From CAYUTA01 sp964447605 (GTDB lineage: Bacteria; Bacillota; Clostridia; Christensenellales; CAG-138), in the NCBI GenBank assembly GCA_964447605.1, contig CAYUTA010000015.1, positions 1-52,569 of the forward strand: 52,569 nucleotides of DNA. Reading direction: 5' to 3'. Shown here piece by piece: positions 31,992 to 40,108 of the stretch. A program made the translations under genes and the position numbers. Below the pieces are notes generated by a model that was not told the origin of the DNA, did no database searches, and saw only the letters and a list, made by a program, of their open reading frames with translations. Numbering within the stretch: the stretch's first letter is position 1; each line of letters begins with the position of its first letter.

Positions 31992-32483
31992 TCAGCTAAA
32001 TCTGTCTTGAATTTCCGCCCACTCCACGGCTTTCTGGCTGATTACCTGATTAAAGTAGACGCGGATTCCCTTTTTCGTGAGCGCTTTTACCGCGTCTGCC
32101 TCGGCCCTGGCCAGGTAGGCATACATGGTTGCCTTTATCGCGCCGGGTCGATTGCTCATGGGACCGATGTTCAGATCGTTCTTCAGGCCGCCGACCTGCC
32201 CGTACAGAGCAAGCGCGGTTTCGGGCGAGCGCATGAGCAGCAAAACGTTTTCCGCGCTTTCCTGCAGCGCAGGAATCCGCCCCGCCGCTTCCTGCGCCGA
32301 AAAAATTTCCGTCCGTATCCCGTCCGGCGCCGCCAGCAGGAACACGTTTTTGAGCAGGACGTTGGACGCAACAAAGTCGTCCGCCACAACGATATGACTG
32401 ATTCTGAAATCCGAGATCATCCGTACGACGCACTGGCCGTGAATCAATCTGTCGTCACAGCGCACCAGACAAATCATGCTCAT
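31992..32483 (-). CDS. Mannose-type PTS EIIB
   Basis: A 163-residue EIIB of the mannose-fructose-sorbose family with the phosphorylated His15 in VRCDDRLIHGQ. Other family marks are ISHIVVADDFVASN and IGPMSNRPGA. It accepts phosphate from EIIA and passes it to the sugar bound by EIIC-EIID. Its start overlaps the EIIA stop by four bases (ATGA), and the EIIC-EIID gene follows after 26 nt. Confidence 0.93.
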   Translation of the reverse strand: MSMICLVRCDDRLIHGQCVVRMISDFRISHIVVADDFVASNVLLKNVFLLAAPDGIRTEIFSAQEAAGRIPALQESAENVLLLMRSPETALALYGQVGGLKNDLNIGPMSNRPGAIKATMYAYLARAEADAVKALTKKGIRVYFNQVISQKAVEWAEIQDRFS

Positions 32484-32899
32484 TCTCTCCCCGGATGCAT
32501 TGCCGTGCCCTTGTCAATCAGGCGCATCTGCTCCCTTCCCTGGCTGCAGAGCCGGGCGGCCAGTTCCGGCAGGGGTTCCCCGCTGTCCCGGGACAGCATT
32601 GCTTCGGTCAGAATCGCCAGATTCGCGCCGGTGATCACCAGCGTTTCCGTCGATTCGGCGCACATCACGGCCGATGCCGCATTGGCGGGCGACGCGCCAA
32701 ACAGATCCGTCAGCATCAGCGCCTGATCAGCTCCGCTGATTTCGATCGCTTCGGCGATGCGCTTCATCAACAAAACAAGAGAGTCCCCTTCGAAAAAGCC
32801 GATGGCATAAACGCCGTCCGTTTCCCCAACAATCATCTGCGCGGCGGAAACCAGTCCTTCGGCAAGGTCTGCGTGACAACAGACAATAATCAAGGTCAT
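32480..32899 (-). CDS. Mannose-type PTS EIIA
   Basis: A 139-residue EIIA-Man-type protein with the active His9 in CCHADLAEGL and the LTDLFGASPANAA loop (normally D-L-x-G-x-S/T-P). It receives phosphate from HPr. The last 20 residues (REQMRLIDKGTAMHPGRE) extend beyond the core. It starts 21 nt after the regulator gene and overlaps EIIB, so regulator, EIIA, EIIB, EIIC-EIID and nanE form one operon. Confidence 0.92.
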   Translation of the reverse strand: MTLIIVCCHADLAEGLVSAAQMIVGETDGVYAIGFFEGDSLVLLMKRIAEAIEISGADQALMLTDLFGASPANAASAVMCAESTETLVITGANLAILTEAMLSRDSGEPLPELAARLCSQGREQMRLIDKGTAMHPGRE

Positions 32900-32919
32900 G
32901 GGATAGGCGCCGCCCTTTC

Positions 32920-33630
32920 TTATTTAATCATGATGTCGAGTGTATAGTTTCTGCCGTGATACAACGCATCCGTAACGGCGATAGGCCGCTGAATGTGATC
33001 GTAATCAACGCCATGCATACTCAGCGCGATTCCGCTGTTTTTGCCGAACAGCAGCTTTGCGTCTCCGCCGGTTACCGCCACGGCGTTGAGCTTTTGGTGG
33101 GAATACCCCGCTTCCAGGCCGTATTCCGACCGGAGCATCTCATACAGGGAATGAACTGAAAAATCATACTCCGCAAGCTTTGGGAACCGGGTCAGAGAAA
33201 GCCACACGCGCTCAATGGCGACCGGCGCATAGTCCGCCATGCGAAGGCGCTCCAGATAGAGCATCCTTTCATCCTCCGGCAGCCTGAGCTCTTCAAGGAC
33301 TTTGCGTGGAGCGGTCCTTTCCTCCGAGAGCAGCATGCGGCTTGTCGGCCGAATGCCCAGCGCGCGCATGTTCTGTGAAAAGCCCTGGCGCTGGTAGGTC
33401 TTTTGCAGGTCGATATGCGACACAAACGTGCCTTTTCCGTTTACCCGATACAGTTCGCCCTGCTGAACGAGTTCGTCGATTGCCCGCCGCACCGTCATAC
33501 GCGTGGTGTGAAACATACGGCAGTATTCCGGCTCCGAAGGGATCATGCCGCCCCGGCGATACCTGCCGTCGGCAATATGCCCCATGATTTCATTTTGAAT
33601 TTGCTTGAATATGGGTCGTTTGTCGTTCAT
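32920..33630 (-). CDS. GntR-family regulator, HutC subfamily (UTRA domain)
   Basis: A 236-residue regulator with a winged helix (about 5-70; YRRGGMIPSEPEYCRMF, RMTVRRAIDELVQQGELYRV) and a UTRA effector domain (about 90-235; MLYLERLRMADYAPVAIERV). UTRA regulators sense sugar phosphates such as GlcN-6-P or GlcNAc-6-P in NagR-like members, which fits the two neighbouring PTS systems. The start is ATG 33630 with AGGGTG just upstream. It is the first gene of the minus-strand PTS-nanE operon and lies across from the plus-strand PTS-nagA operon; the shared upstream region holds a CTGTATATACAG palindrome. Confidence 0.92.
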   Translation of the reverse strand: MNDKRPIFKQIQNEIMGHIADGRYRRGGMIPSEPEYCRMFHTTRMTVRRAIDELVQQGELYRVNGKGTFVSHIDLQKTYQRQGFSQNMRALGIRPTSRMLLSEERTAPRKVLEELRLPEDERMLYLERLRMADYAPVAIERVWLSLTRFPKLAEYDFSVHSLYEMLRSEYGLEAGYSHQKLNAVAVTGGDAKLLFGKNSGIALSMHGVDYDHIQRPIAVTDALYHGRNYTLDIMIK

Positions 33631-33663
33631 ATGGCACCCTAATACAATATAATACAATAAATC

Positions 33664-33708
33664 CTGTATATACAGCCTATGGACATTTTAACATATATCT
33701 GCTATATT
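33664..33708 (+). promoter_or_regulatory. HutC/GntR-type operator and promoter of the plus-strand PTS operon
   Basis: The perfect palindrome CTGTATATACAG (33664-33675) resembles HutC-type sites (TGTATATACA). TGGACA (33680-33685) and TATATT (33703-33708) are 17 nt apart, with TG before the -10. The operator lies just upstream of this -35 and in the leader region of the divergent regulator gene, so it can control both. Confidence 0.65.
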
Positions 33709-33750
33709 GCAAGAGGGAAATAACCAATAACCATCTGTTTCGAGGCTATT

Positions 33751-34200
33751 ATGCTCAGACAACTGCTTACAAAAGATCACATCATTTGTCTGCCGTCTGC
33801 GGCGGACTGGGAAAGCGCCGTCCGGCTTGCGACCAGGCCGCTGTTGTCCTCGGGCGCGGTGTCGGAAGCCTATGTGGACGCCATGGTGCGCTCAGTGCGC
33901 GAAAACGGCGCATATATCGTCGTGGATGACGGGCTTGCCCTGCCGCATGCACGGCCGGAGGACGGCGCTGCCGCGCTGGGTTTGTCCATGCTGATTCTGC
34001 AAAAGCCCGTGGATATGCTTGGAGAATCTGTTTCGGTGTTGGTCGCGCTTTCGGCAGTGGACGACGCTTCGCATATCGACGCCATGCGGGACCTGGCGGA
34101 GCTCGTTTGGAACGGATGCAATGCAAAAACGCTTGCCGCCGCAAAATCGCCCGAGGAAGCGGCGGCGCTGATCAACCGATATGCCGGGGAGGGGTTATGA
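33751..34200 (+). CDS. PTS EIIA, fructose/mannitol-ascorbate type
   Basis: A 149-residue EIIA of the mannitol-fructose superfamily, as found with ascorbate-type PTS systems (UlaC-like). The phosphorylated His66 lies in GLALPHARPED. Further marks are VRSVRENGAYIVVDDG and DDASHIDAMRDLAELV. It should take phosphate from HPr and give it to the following EIIB. Its stop overlaps the EIIB start (ATGA). It is the first gene of the plus-strand operon. Confidence 0.92.
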   Translation: MLRQLLTKDHIICLPSAADWESAVRLATRPLLSSGAVSEAYVDAMVRSVRENGAYIVVDDGLALPHARPEDGAAALGLSMLILQKPVDMLGESVSVLVALSAVDDASHIDAMRDLAELVWNGCNAKTLAAAKSPEEAAALINRYAGEGL

Positions 34201-34487
34201 AATTTATAGCGGTATGTAGCTTTGGCGTGGGCTCGTCCATGATTCTCCGGTTATCCCTTGAGAAGGCGATCCGGAAGCTTGGCATCAACGCGGAAGCCGA
34301 AAATATTGATCTGTCCGGCGCAAGGGGCGTTTCCTGCGACGCGGCGTTCACATCGCCCCAGATCTGCGAAGAGTTGAAGGGCGCCTGGAGGATGCCGGTT
34401 TACGGGATCAGACGATATATGGACGTGGCTGAGGTAACAGCGGCGGTTCAGCAGTTTTTGCAGGAACATCAGATGGAGGGGGAATAA
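34197..34487 (+). CDS. PTS EIIB, ascorbate/lactose-cellobiose type
   Basis: A 96-residue EIIB with a P-loop-like phosphocysteine motif, Cys7 in AVCSFGVGSSMILRL, typical of UlaB/SgaB proteins. The start overlaps the EIIA stop by four bases. It passes phosphate to the substrate carried by the EIIC encoded 6 nt downstream. Confidence 0.9.
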   Translation: MKFIAVCSFGVGSSMILRLSLEKAIRKLGINAEAENIDLSGARGVSCDAAFTSPQICEELKGAWRMPVYGIRRYMDVAEVTAAVQQFLQEHQMEGE

Positions 34488-34492
34488 AAACC

Positions 34493-35758
34493 ATGCAGGC
34501 GGCGCTTCATTTTATTATTGAAAACCTTTTTAAAAACACGCCCGTCCTGATGGCGCTGATTGTTGCGCTGGGTCTCGTTCTAATGCGCAGGCGCTGGGAC
34601 GACGTGCTCAAAGGCGCTTTTCTTGCAGCCATCGGCATGACGATCATCAACCTTTCGGTGCGTATCCTTCTGACTGCCGTTGTGCCCGAATCGGAGCTTA
34701 CCGGCATCGCCGCAGACGGCGGCGCGCAGGCTGCCGGCGATGCGCGCTTTCTTGACAACTACGGCGGGCAGGTGGGCATCGCCATGTTTCTCGGTATGAT
34801 TGTGCATCTGCTCATTGCACGGTTTACCAGGGTTAAAACCGTGTTCCTGACAGGGCACATGCTGTTCTGGTTCCCCTTTTTGTTTGTAGCGGCCGGTGTG
34901 GAAGGCGGCCTTTCCGGCGCGCCGTTGATCATTAGCGCCGCTGTCTTCTCCGCAGTCTACTGGTCCGTCATGCCCTGGGTTTTGCGCAGGTATGTGTTTG
35001 CCGTTATCGGAGATGAATCGTTTACACTGGGCCATCCTTCCGGCATACTGGCGCTCATTGCCGGCGCGGTGGCAAAGAAGGTGGGCAACAAGGAAAAATC
35101 CACCGAGGAGCTCCGGCTTTCCAAGCGGCTGTCCTTCTTCCGTGAAATCGGCATCACAGGCGGCCTCGTAATCTTTATGCTTTATCTTATCGTCGGACTG
35201 GTTTACCGGACGCAGCTTTTGGCCATGGGAAAGAGCGTGTTGTTCTACGCGCTGGGGAAGGGCCTGACGTTCGGCGCGGGCCTGACGTTCCTGCTGACCG
35301 GCGTGCGAATGCTCATTGGGCAGATCGTGCCTGCTTTCGAGGGCATTTCCTCAAAGCTTGTCAAGGGCGCGCTGCCTGCCTATGATGCGCCGATTTTGTT
35401 CAATTACCGGCCCAATGCCGCCATCATCGGCTTCCTGGTTTCGCTTGTGGCGTCCTCCGTGGTGCTGGTGATCTGCAACATATTCAATGTCTTTAGCATT
35501 GTGCTGATCCCTCTGATTGTGACCTGTTTTTTTGAATGCGGCGCGGCGGCGGTGATCGCGGAAGGTCAGGGCGGGCTGCGCGGTGCAATTATCGGCACGG
35601 CGGTTGCTTCGGTCGTCATGGTCGGCCTAGTCGGCGTGTCCGCCATGCTCTTTAAGAACACCGTCCAGTATTGGATGCTGCTGTCCGGCGGCAATGACTT
35701 CTCGCTCTTTGGCTCCATTGCGCTGTGGCTCGACAAGCTGCTTGCCGCAATATTCTGA
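34493..35758 (+). CDS. PTS EIIC, ascorbate family (UlaA/SgaT-like)
   Basis: A 421-residue permease with about ten membrane helices, in the PTS-L-ascorbate family. Typical stretches are NYGGQVGIAMFLGMIVHLL, TRVKTVFLTGHMLFW, PAFEGISSKLVKGALPAYD and CFFECGAAAVIAEGQGG. Ascorbate itself is doubtful as substrate: the downstream genes are a SIS isomerase and NagA, with no ulaG/D/E/F genes. An N-acetylated amino sugar or related compound is more likely (inference). GGAGGG lies a few bases before the ATG. Confidence 0.9.
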   Translation: MQAALHFIIENLFKNTPVLMALIVALGLVLMRRRWDDVLKGAFLAAIGMTIINLSVRILLTAVVPESELTGIAADGGAQAAGDARFLDNYGGQVGIAMFLGMIVHLLIARFTRVKTVFLTGHMLFWFPFLFVAAGVEGGLSGAPLIISAAVFSAVYWSVMPWVLRRYVFAVIGDESFTLGHPSGILALIAGAVAKKVGNKEKSTEELRLSKRLSFFREIGITGGLVIFMLYLIVGLVYRTQLLAMGKSVLFYALGKGLTFGAGLTFLLTGVRMLIGQIVPAFEGISSKLVKGALPAYDAPILFNYRPNAAIIGFLVSLVASSVVLVICNIFNVFSIVLIPLIVTCFFECGAAAVIAEGQGGLRGAIIGTAVASVVMVGLVGVSAMLFKNTVQYWMLLSGGNDFSLFGSIALWLDKLLAAIF

Positions 35759-35775
35759 TTTTACAGGAGAATCTT

Positions 35776-36498
35776 ATGAGTTGTGAACGTTACTTTGATC
35801 AAATCGACGCCCTGATGGAGCGTGTTCGAAAAAATGATCTTGACAGCATCCATGCCGCAGCAGAACTGGTGGCGCAGACCATTATGAGCGGCTCCATTGT
35901 TCAGGCGTTCGGCTGCGGCCATTCCAGAGCCGCGGCCATGGAAATCAGCATGCGGGCAGGCGGACTCGTGCCGGTAAAACTGGTGGACGAGCCGTCCTGC
36001 GGACGCTATGAAAAGATACCGGGCGCGGGCACAAAATTTATTTCAGAATATGATGCGCGCCCAGGCGACCTGTTCATCATCGTATCCAACTCCGGCGTAA
36101 ACCCCATGCCGCTTGAGATAGCCGCATATGTAAAGAATCTGGGCTGCAAGGTGATTGCGCTGACCGCCGTGGAGGTTTCTTCAAAGGATGCGGCCCAAAC
36201 ACCTGAGGGCAAGCGACTGTTCGAGTTGGCGGATGTTACGTTGGATCTGCACAGCTGTTACGGCGATGCGGCCATCGAGGTGGCGGGCGTGCCGACAAAG
36301 ATCTGCGGCACTTCCTCGGTCATGTCGGACATTCTTCTCAACGGCGTAATGCTGGAAGCAGTCGAAATCATGGTGGAAAAGGGGTTCGAGCCCCCAGTGC
36401 TGCGCAGCGGCAATCTGGAAGGCGGCGAGGATTATGGCCGCAGGCTCATTATGCGCTACTACGATCGTCTGCTGCGCAATCACACCTACTATATCTGA
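35776..36498 (+). CDS. SIS-domain sugar isomerase-like protein (UPF0309 type)
   Basis: A 240-residue protein with a sugar-isomerase (SIS) fold. Phosphosugar-binding loops are VQAFGCGHSRAAAMEIS and IIVSNSGVNPMPLEIA, followed by NLGCKVIALTA. A C-terminal Ser/Thr-rich loop reads ICGTSSVMSDILLNGVML. Members bind phosphorylated sugars or amino sugars; the reaction of this subfamily is not established. The start is ATG 35776 with AGGAGA 5 nt upstream. It sits between the ascorbate-type EIIC and nagA, so its substrate is probably the phosphorylated import product, or the GlcN-6-P made by NagA. Confidence 0.85.
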   Translation: MSCERYFDQIDALMERVRKNDLDSIHAAAELVAQTIMSGSIVQAFGCGHSRAAAMEISMRAGGLVPVKLVDEPSCGRYEKIPGAGTKFISEYDARPGDLFIIVSNSGVNPMPLEIAAYVKNLGCKVIALTAVEVSSKDAAQTPEGKRLFELADVTLDLHSCYGDAAIEVAGVPTKICGTSSVMSDILLNGVMLEAVEIMVEKGFEPPVLRSGNLEGGEDYGRRLIMRYYDRLLRNHTYYI

Positions 36499-36511
36499 GG
36501 GGGCTTCAGCC

Positions 36512-37678
36512 ATGGCCTGTATCCTGACTGCAAAAAAGCTGCTGCTGCCCTGTGAGGAACTATCAAACGGCGCCGTTGCCGTTTCCGGCGGCCGCATTCT
36601 GGAGGTTGGCGCACTTGGTTGGCTCAAACGACTGAACCTGCCTGTCAGGGATTACAAAGACGCAATTATCAGCCCGGGATTTTTTGATATGCACACCCAC
36701 GGGTGCATGGGGCGCGTCACGGAAGAGTCCGCCGACGCGGTCACGGCACTGAGCCGCTATCTTGTTACGACCGGCACAACCTCCTTTTTGGCCACCGCTA
36801 TGACAAAGCGGGGACTTATCCATGCCGAAACCGCCCTTGCCGGGCAGACGGGCGCTCCGGCCAGGGCCGCGAAAATTCAGGGCGTCTACATGGAAGGACC
36901 GTTCCTTTCCCCGCGTAAGCTGGCAGGGGCGGAAGGATCGGACAAGGACCTCGTCGAACCCTCCTTAAACGCGCTGGATGAGCTGCTCGCTCTCTCCAGC
37001 CATGTGCGCATAATGGGGCTTGGCATCGGGCTGCCGGGAGCCGATGCGCTCATGGAGCGTCTGCATAAAAATGGAATCTTGGTTTCCGCGGCACATACGC
37101 ATGCGGAATATGCAGACGTTCTTGCTGCAAAAGCACACGGACTTACGCACGTTACACACCTGTATAACGTCATGAGCGGCCTGCACCATCGCCGACCGGG
37201 CGTGGTGGGCGCGGCTCTGTCGGACGACTCCATTACAACGGAACTGATCTGTGACGGCGCGCATGTCCACCCCGCCGCTATCGACATTGCCATTCGGGCA
37301 AAAACCGCCGACCGCATCGCCATGATTACCGACCTGACGCTGGGCGGCCTGCCGGACGGCGACTATGACAACGGTGCCCTGCAAATCGAGGTGCGGGATC
37401 GTATTGCTCGCTTCAAAGGCGCCGCCCCCGATGCGGATCATGCCATTGCCGGCAGCACCCGGCCTATGCTCTTTGGCATACGAACGGTCTGTGGGTGCGG
37501 CCATAAGCTGTGCGATGCGGTTCGCATGGCTTCCTTAACGCCGGCGCGCATCGTTGGACTTGCCGGCGAGATCGGCTCGCTGGAGGCTGGAAAAGCAGCG
37601 GATATCACGGTGTTCAGCGCAGATTTTGCGCCGATCATGACCATGATAAACGGCGAGATACTTTTTGAAAGGACCTGA
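36512..37678 (+). CDS. nagA: N-acetylglucosamine-6-phosphate deacetylase
   Basis: A 388-residue amidohydrolase that turns GlcNAc-6-P into GlcN-6-P and acetate. Metal and catalytic features are FFDMHTHG (His61, His63), YMEGPFLSPRKLAGAEG (Glu128), the histidines of SAAHTHAEYADV and THLYNVMSGLHHRRPG, and Asp in AMITDLTLGG. The length is normal. GAGGGGG lies 9 nt before ATG 36512. NanE in the divergent operon makes its substrate from ManNAc-6-P, so the two operons meet at GlcNAc-6-P. Confidence 0.92.
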   Translation: MACILTAKKLLLPCEELSNGAVAVSGGRILEVGALGWLKRLNLPVRDYKDAIISPGFFDMHTHGCMGRVTEESADAVTALSRYLVTTGTTSFLATAMTKRGLIHAETALAGQTGAPARAAKIQGVYMEGPFLSPRKLAGAEGSDKDLVEPSLNALDELLALSSHVRIMGLGIGLPGADALMERLHKNGILVSAAHTHAEYADVLAAKAHGLTHVTHLYNVMSGLHHRRPGVVGAALSDDSITTELICDGAHVHPAAIDIAIRAKTADRIAMITDLTLGGLPDGDYDNGALQIEVRDRIARFKGAAPDADHAIAGSTRPMLFGIRTVCGCGHKLCDAVRMASLTPARIVGLAGEIGSLEAGKAADITVFSADFAPIMTMINGEILFERT

Positions 37679-37686
37679 CGAAACGA

Positions 37687-37962
37687 ATGGAACGAATAAT
37701 GGTTGCCATCGTAAACCCCTCCGGCCTGCACGCGCGTCCCGCATCGGAATTCGTACGCGCGGCCAAGGCCTTTTCAAGCCAAATTACCCTGGCAAAAATC
37801 GGAGACGAAACTGCGCGGACGTTCAACGCAAAATCCATGCTGCAGCTTCTCGCGGGCGGCTTTATGCAGGGCGTGCAGGTGGAGTTGCGTGCCGAAGGCA
37901 CAGACGAGACCGAGGCCATACAATCCCTTGCAAAACTGATCGAATCCGGCTTCGGTGAATAA
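37687..37962 (+). CDS. ptsH: Phosphocarrier protein HPr
   Basis: A 91-residue HPr with active His15 (PSGLHARPASEF) and a Ser50 in NAKSMLQLL at the position of the regulatory Ser46 of Firmicute HPr. Both phosphorylation sites therefore appear to be present. It lies 8 nt after nagA and 3 nt before Enzyme I. It may be a second, locus-specific HPr or the main chromosomal one. Confidence 0.94.
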   Translation: MERIMVAIVNPSGLHARPASEFVRAAKAFSSQITLAKIGDETARTFNAKSMLQLLAGGFMQGVQVELRAEGTDETEAIQSLAKLIESGFGE

Positions 37963-37965
37963 GCC

Positions 37966-39687
37966 ATGAAGCAGTCTGGCATGAAAATCCTGCGCGGCGG
38001 ACGCGTGGCTTCCGGCGGGATCGCCATTGGCAGCGCTTATGTCGTTGCGCCCTTTGACGACACGCCGTCCGCCGTTATCATAAAGCCTGAGGACGCGGAG
38101 CGCGAATTGCTCCGTTTTGACCACGCCGTCAAGCGCGCCCTTGCACAGCTGGAGCCGCTTGCCCGGAACGACGATGTGTTTGCCGCGCATATGGAACTGG
38201 TCTCCGACCCGGAGTTGCGAGACGGCGTAGCCGGACGCATCCGAACCGGCTGCCGGAACGCGGAAGCCGCCCTGTGCGAGACCATCGGGGAATACACAGC
38301 GCTTATGAACAGCCTTGAGGCCGCATACCTGAAGGAGCGCGCCGCAGACCTTTGCGACGTTAAGCGCCGCCTGTTGCTGGCGCTGCGTGATACAGCGGAT
38401 ACGCCGTTATCCGGCATACACGCGCCCTGCATCGTGATCGCGCAGGATTTAACGCCGTCGGATACCGCCTGCATGAATCCGAATCTGGTATTGGGTTTTG
38501 CCACGGAGGGCGGCGGTCTGACCGGCCATGTTGCCATCATCGCACGCAGCATGGGGCTTCCCGCGCTGGTGGGCATGCCTGGCCTGCTGCGCTGCATACA
38601 AACGGACAGCCCCATGATATTGGACGGCGTGCGTGGGCTGCTGATTGTCAATCCCACTGGAGCGGTTCTCTCCGAATATACACAAAAGCTGGCGGAGCAA
38701 CGCCGCGAAGCCGGGGCTGACGCCGCGCTCTGCGCCCTCGCACCCGTAACAAAGGATGGGCAGCGGGTTCGCCTGGAAGCCAATGCGGGCAGTCCGGCCG
38801 AGGTGGAGCGTGCGCTTGCATACGGCATCGACGGCATCGGCCTGTTCCGTACGGAATTTCTCTTTCTCGGCAGCAGGACATTGCCGTCTGAGGAGGAACA
38901 GTTCGGCGCGTACCGGCGTGCGGCAGAGCTTCTCGGAACGCGCGTGCTTACCATTCGCACGCTGGACATAGGCGGAGACAAGCATCTGCCCTGCATTAAG
39001 CTGCCGCAGGAAGAAAACCCGTTTCTCGGATGCCGGGGCATTCGCGTCTGTCTGGACAGACCGGAACTGTTCAAGGTGCAGCTGCGCGCCATTCTGCGCG
39101 CCGCCGCATTTGGTCACGTTCGCGTGATGTTTCCCATGATTGCTTCTGTGGAGGAATTGCAAAGGGCGCGCGCGCTTTTGAATACATGCGCAAAGGAGCT
39201 GGCCGCGGAAGGCCGCGCTTTCGACGCGCAGCTGCGCGTCGGCATCATGATCGAAACTCCAGCCGCCGTATTTATGAGCGGAGAGCTTGCTGAGGCGGCA
39301 GACTTTTTCAGCATCGGCACCAACGATTTAACCCAGTATGTCCTTTCAGTCGACCGTGGCAACGGCGCGTTATCCGCCCTGTGCAGCCCGTTCCATCCGG
39401 CCGTGCTGCGGGCAATCTTCACGGTCTGCGCCGCGGCACGGAAAGCGGGCATACACGCCGGCGTATGCGGCGAACTTGCCGGCGACGCATTCGGTCGGGT
39501 GCTGCTTCTTGGTATGGGCGTTACGGAACTGAGCATGAGCCTTTCCGCCATCCCGAAAGCGCATGCCGACATTTCCGCGCTGGATATGGAGGATGCGGCC
39601 GGTATTGCCACAGAAGCCCTGGCATGCGCCAGCACCGCGGCGGTGCTGACGCTGTGCAGGGAGAAGTGCGCTTTCGCATGCAAATAA
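37966..39687 (+). CDS. ptsI: PTS Enzyme I (PEP-protein phosphotransferase)
   Basis: A 573-residue Enzyme I that takes phosphate from PEP and passes it to HPr. The active His188 is in GGLTGHVAIIARSMGLPALV; the residue before it is Gly where Ser is usual (T-S-H). The PEP-binding barrel shows GIGLFRTEFLFL, VRVMFPMIASVEE and SIGTNDLTQYVL, with the catalytic Cys501 in AGVCGELAGD. Full length. ATG 37966 or 37981 could be the start. It ends the plus-strand operon, which makes this locus self-sufficient for phosphoryl transfer. Confidence 0.95.
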   Translation: MKQSGMKILRGGRVASGGIAIGSAYVVAPFDDTPSAVIIKPEDAERELLRFDHAVKRALAQLEPLARNDDVFAAHMELVSDPELRDGVAGRIRTGCRNAEAALCETIGEYTALMNSLEAAYLKERAADLCDVKRRLLLALRDTADTPLSGIHAPCIVIAQDLTPSDTACMNPNLVLGFATEGGGLTGHVAIIARSMGLPALVGMPGLLRCIQTDSPMILDGVRGLLIVNPTGAVLSEYTQKLAEQRREAGADAALCALAPVTKDGQRVRLEANAGSPAEVERALAYGIDGIGLFRTEFLFLGSRTLPSEEEQFGAYRRAAELLGTRVLTIRTLDIGGDKHLPCIKLPQEENPFLGCRGIRVCLDRPELFKVQLRAILRAAAFGHVRVMFPMIASVEELQRARALLNTCAKELAAEGRAFDAQLRVGIMIETPAAVFMSGELAEAADFFSIGTNDLTQYVLSVDRGNGALSALCSPFHPAVLRAIFTVCAAARKAGIHAGVCGELAGDAFGRVLLLGMGVTELSMSLSAIPKAHADISALDMEDAAGIATEALACASTAAVLTLCREKCAFACK

Positions 39688-40108
39688 GCGCGGTGTGGAG
39701 CGAGCTCTTGGCCCACGTCGTTCCCGTATTGCAGCGCTATGGGCCATCCATGGCGGCCGGCACATTGGAGAGAGCATCCGCTTCGGCATTGTCAGCCCGC
39801 ACGCAAGCGAAGGTCCAGACGCATGCAAAACGGGATTGTCCAGGGCACTAAGGCGAATTATCGCGCATTTTTACAACATGCCACGGGTCGTCGCCCAGTC
39901 CCGGAAACATGGATTTCATTTCCTGGACTGTGTAGCAGAGAAGCACGCAATTGCGGCGTGCCGGGTATAAAGATAACACAATGCGGCCGATGGCAAAATG
40001 CCGCTTTGGTCCTGAAAAAACAGGTGATGTTCTTATCTATCCAGGCCCTGGACGATATGGTTGATGGGCAATTGCTTGCGAAACTGTATTTTATTCCCTT
40101 ACCTTGTC
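39688..40108. other. 421-nt intergenic region, no gene recognised
   Basis: Between ptsI and the convergent RluA-type gene. Open frames exist but none resembles a known protein. Small stems are visible (GCACGC/GCGTGC at 39943-39961) without U-tracts. It may hold a decayed gene. Confidence 0.4.

Noticed and set aside
34493..35758. Assignment of the UlaA-type PTS to ascorbate
   Set aside because: The operon lacks the ascorbate-6-phosphate pathway genes and carries NagA and a SIS protein instead.
38037..39092. A 351-residue minus-strand open frame
   Set aside because: Antisense of Enzyme I; Ser/Arg-rich with no domains.
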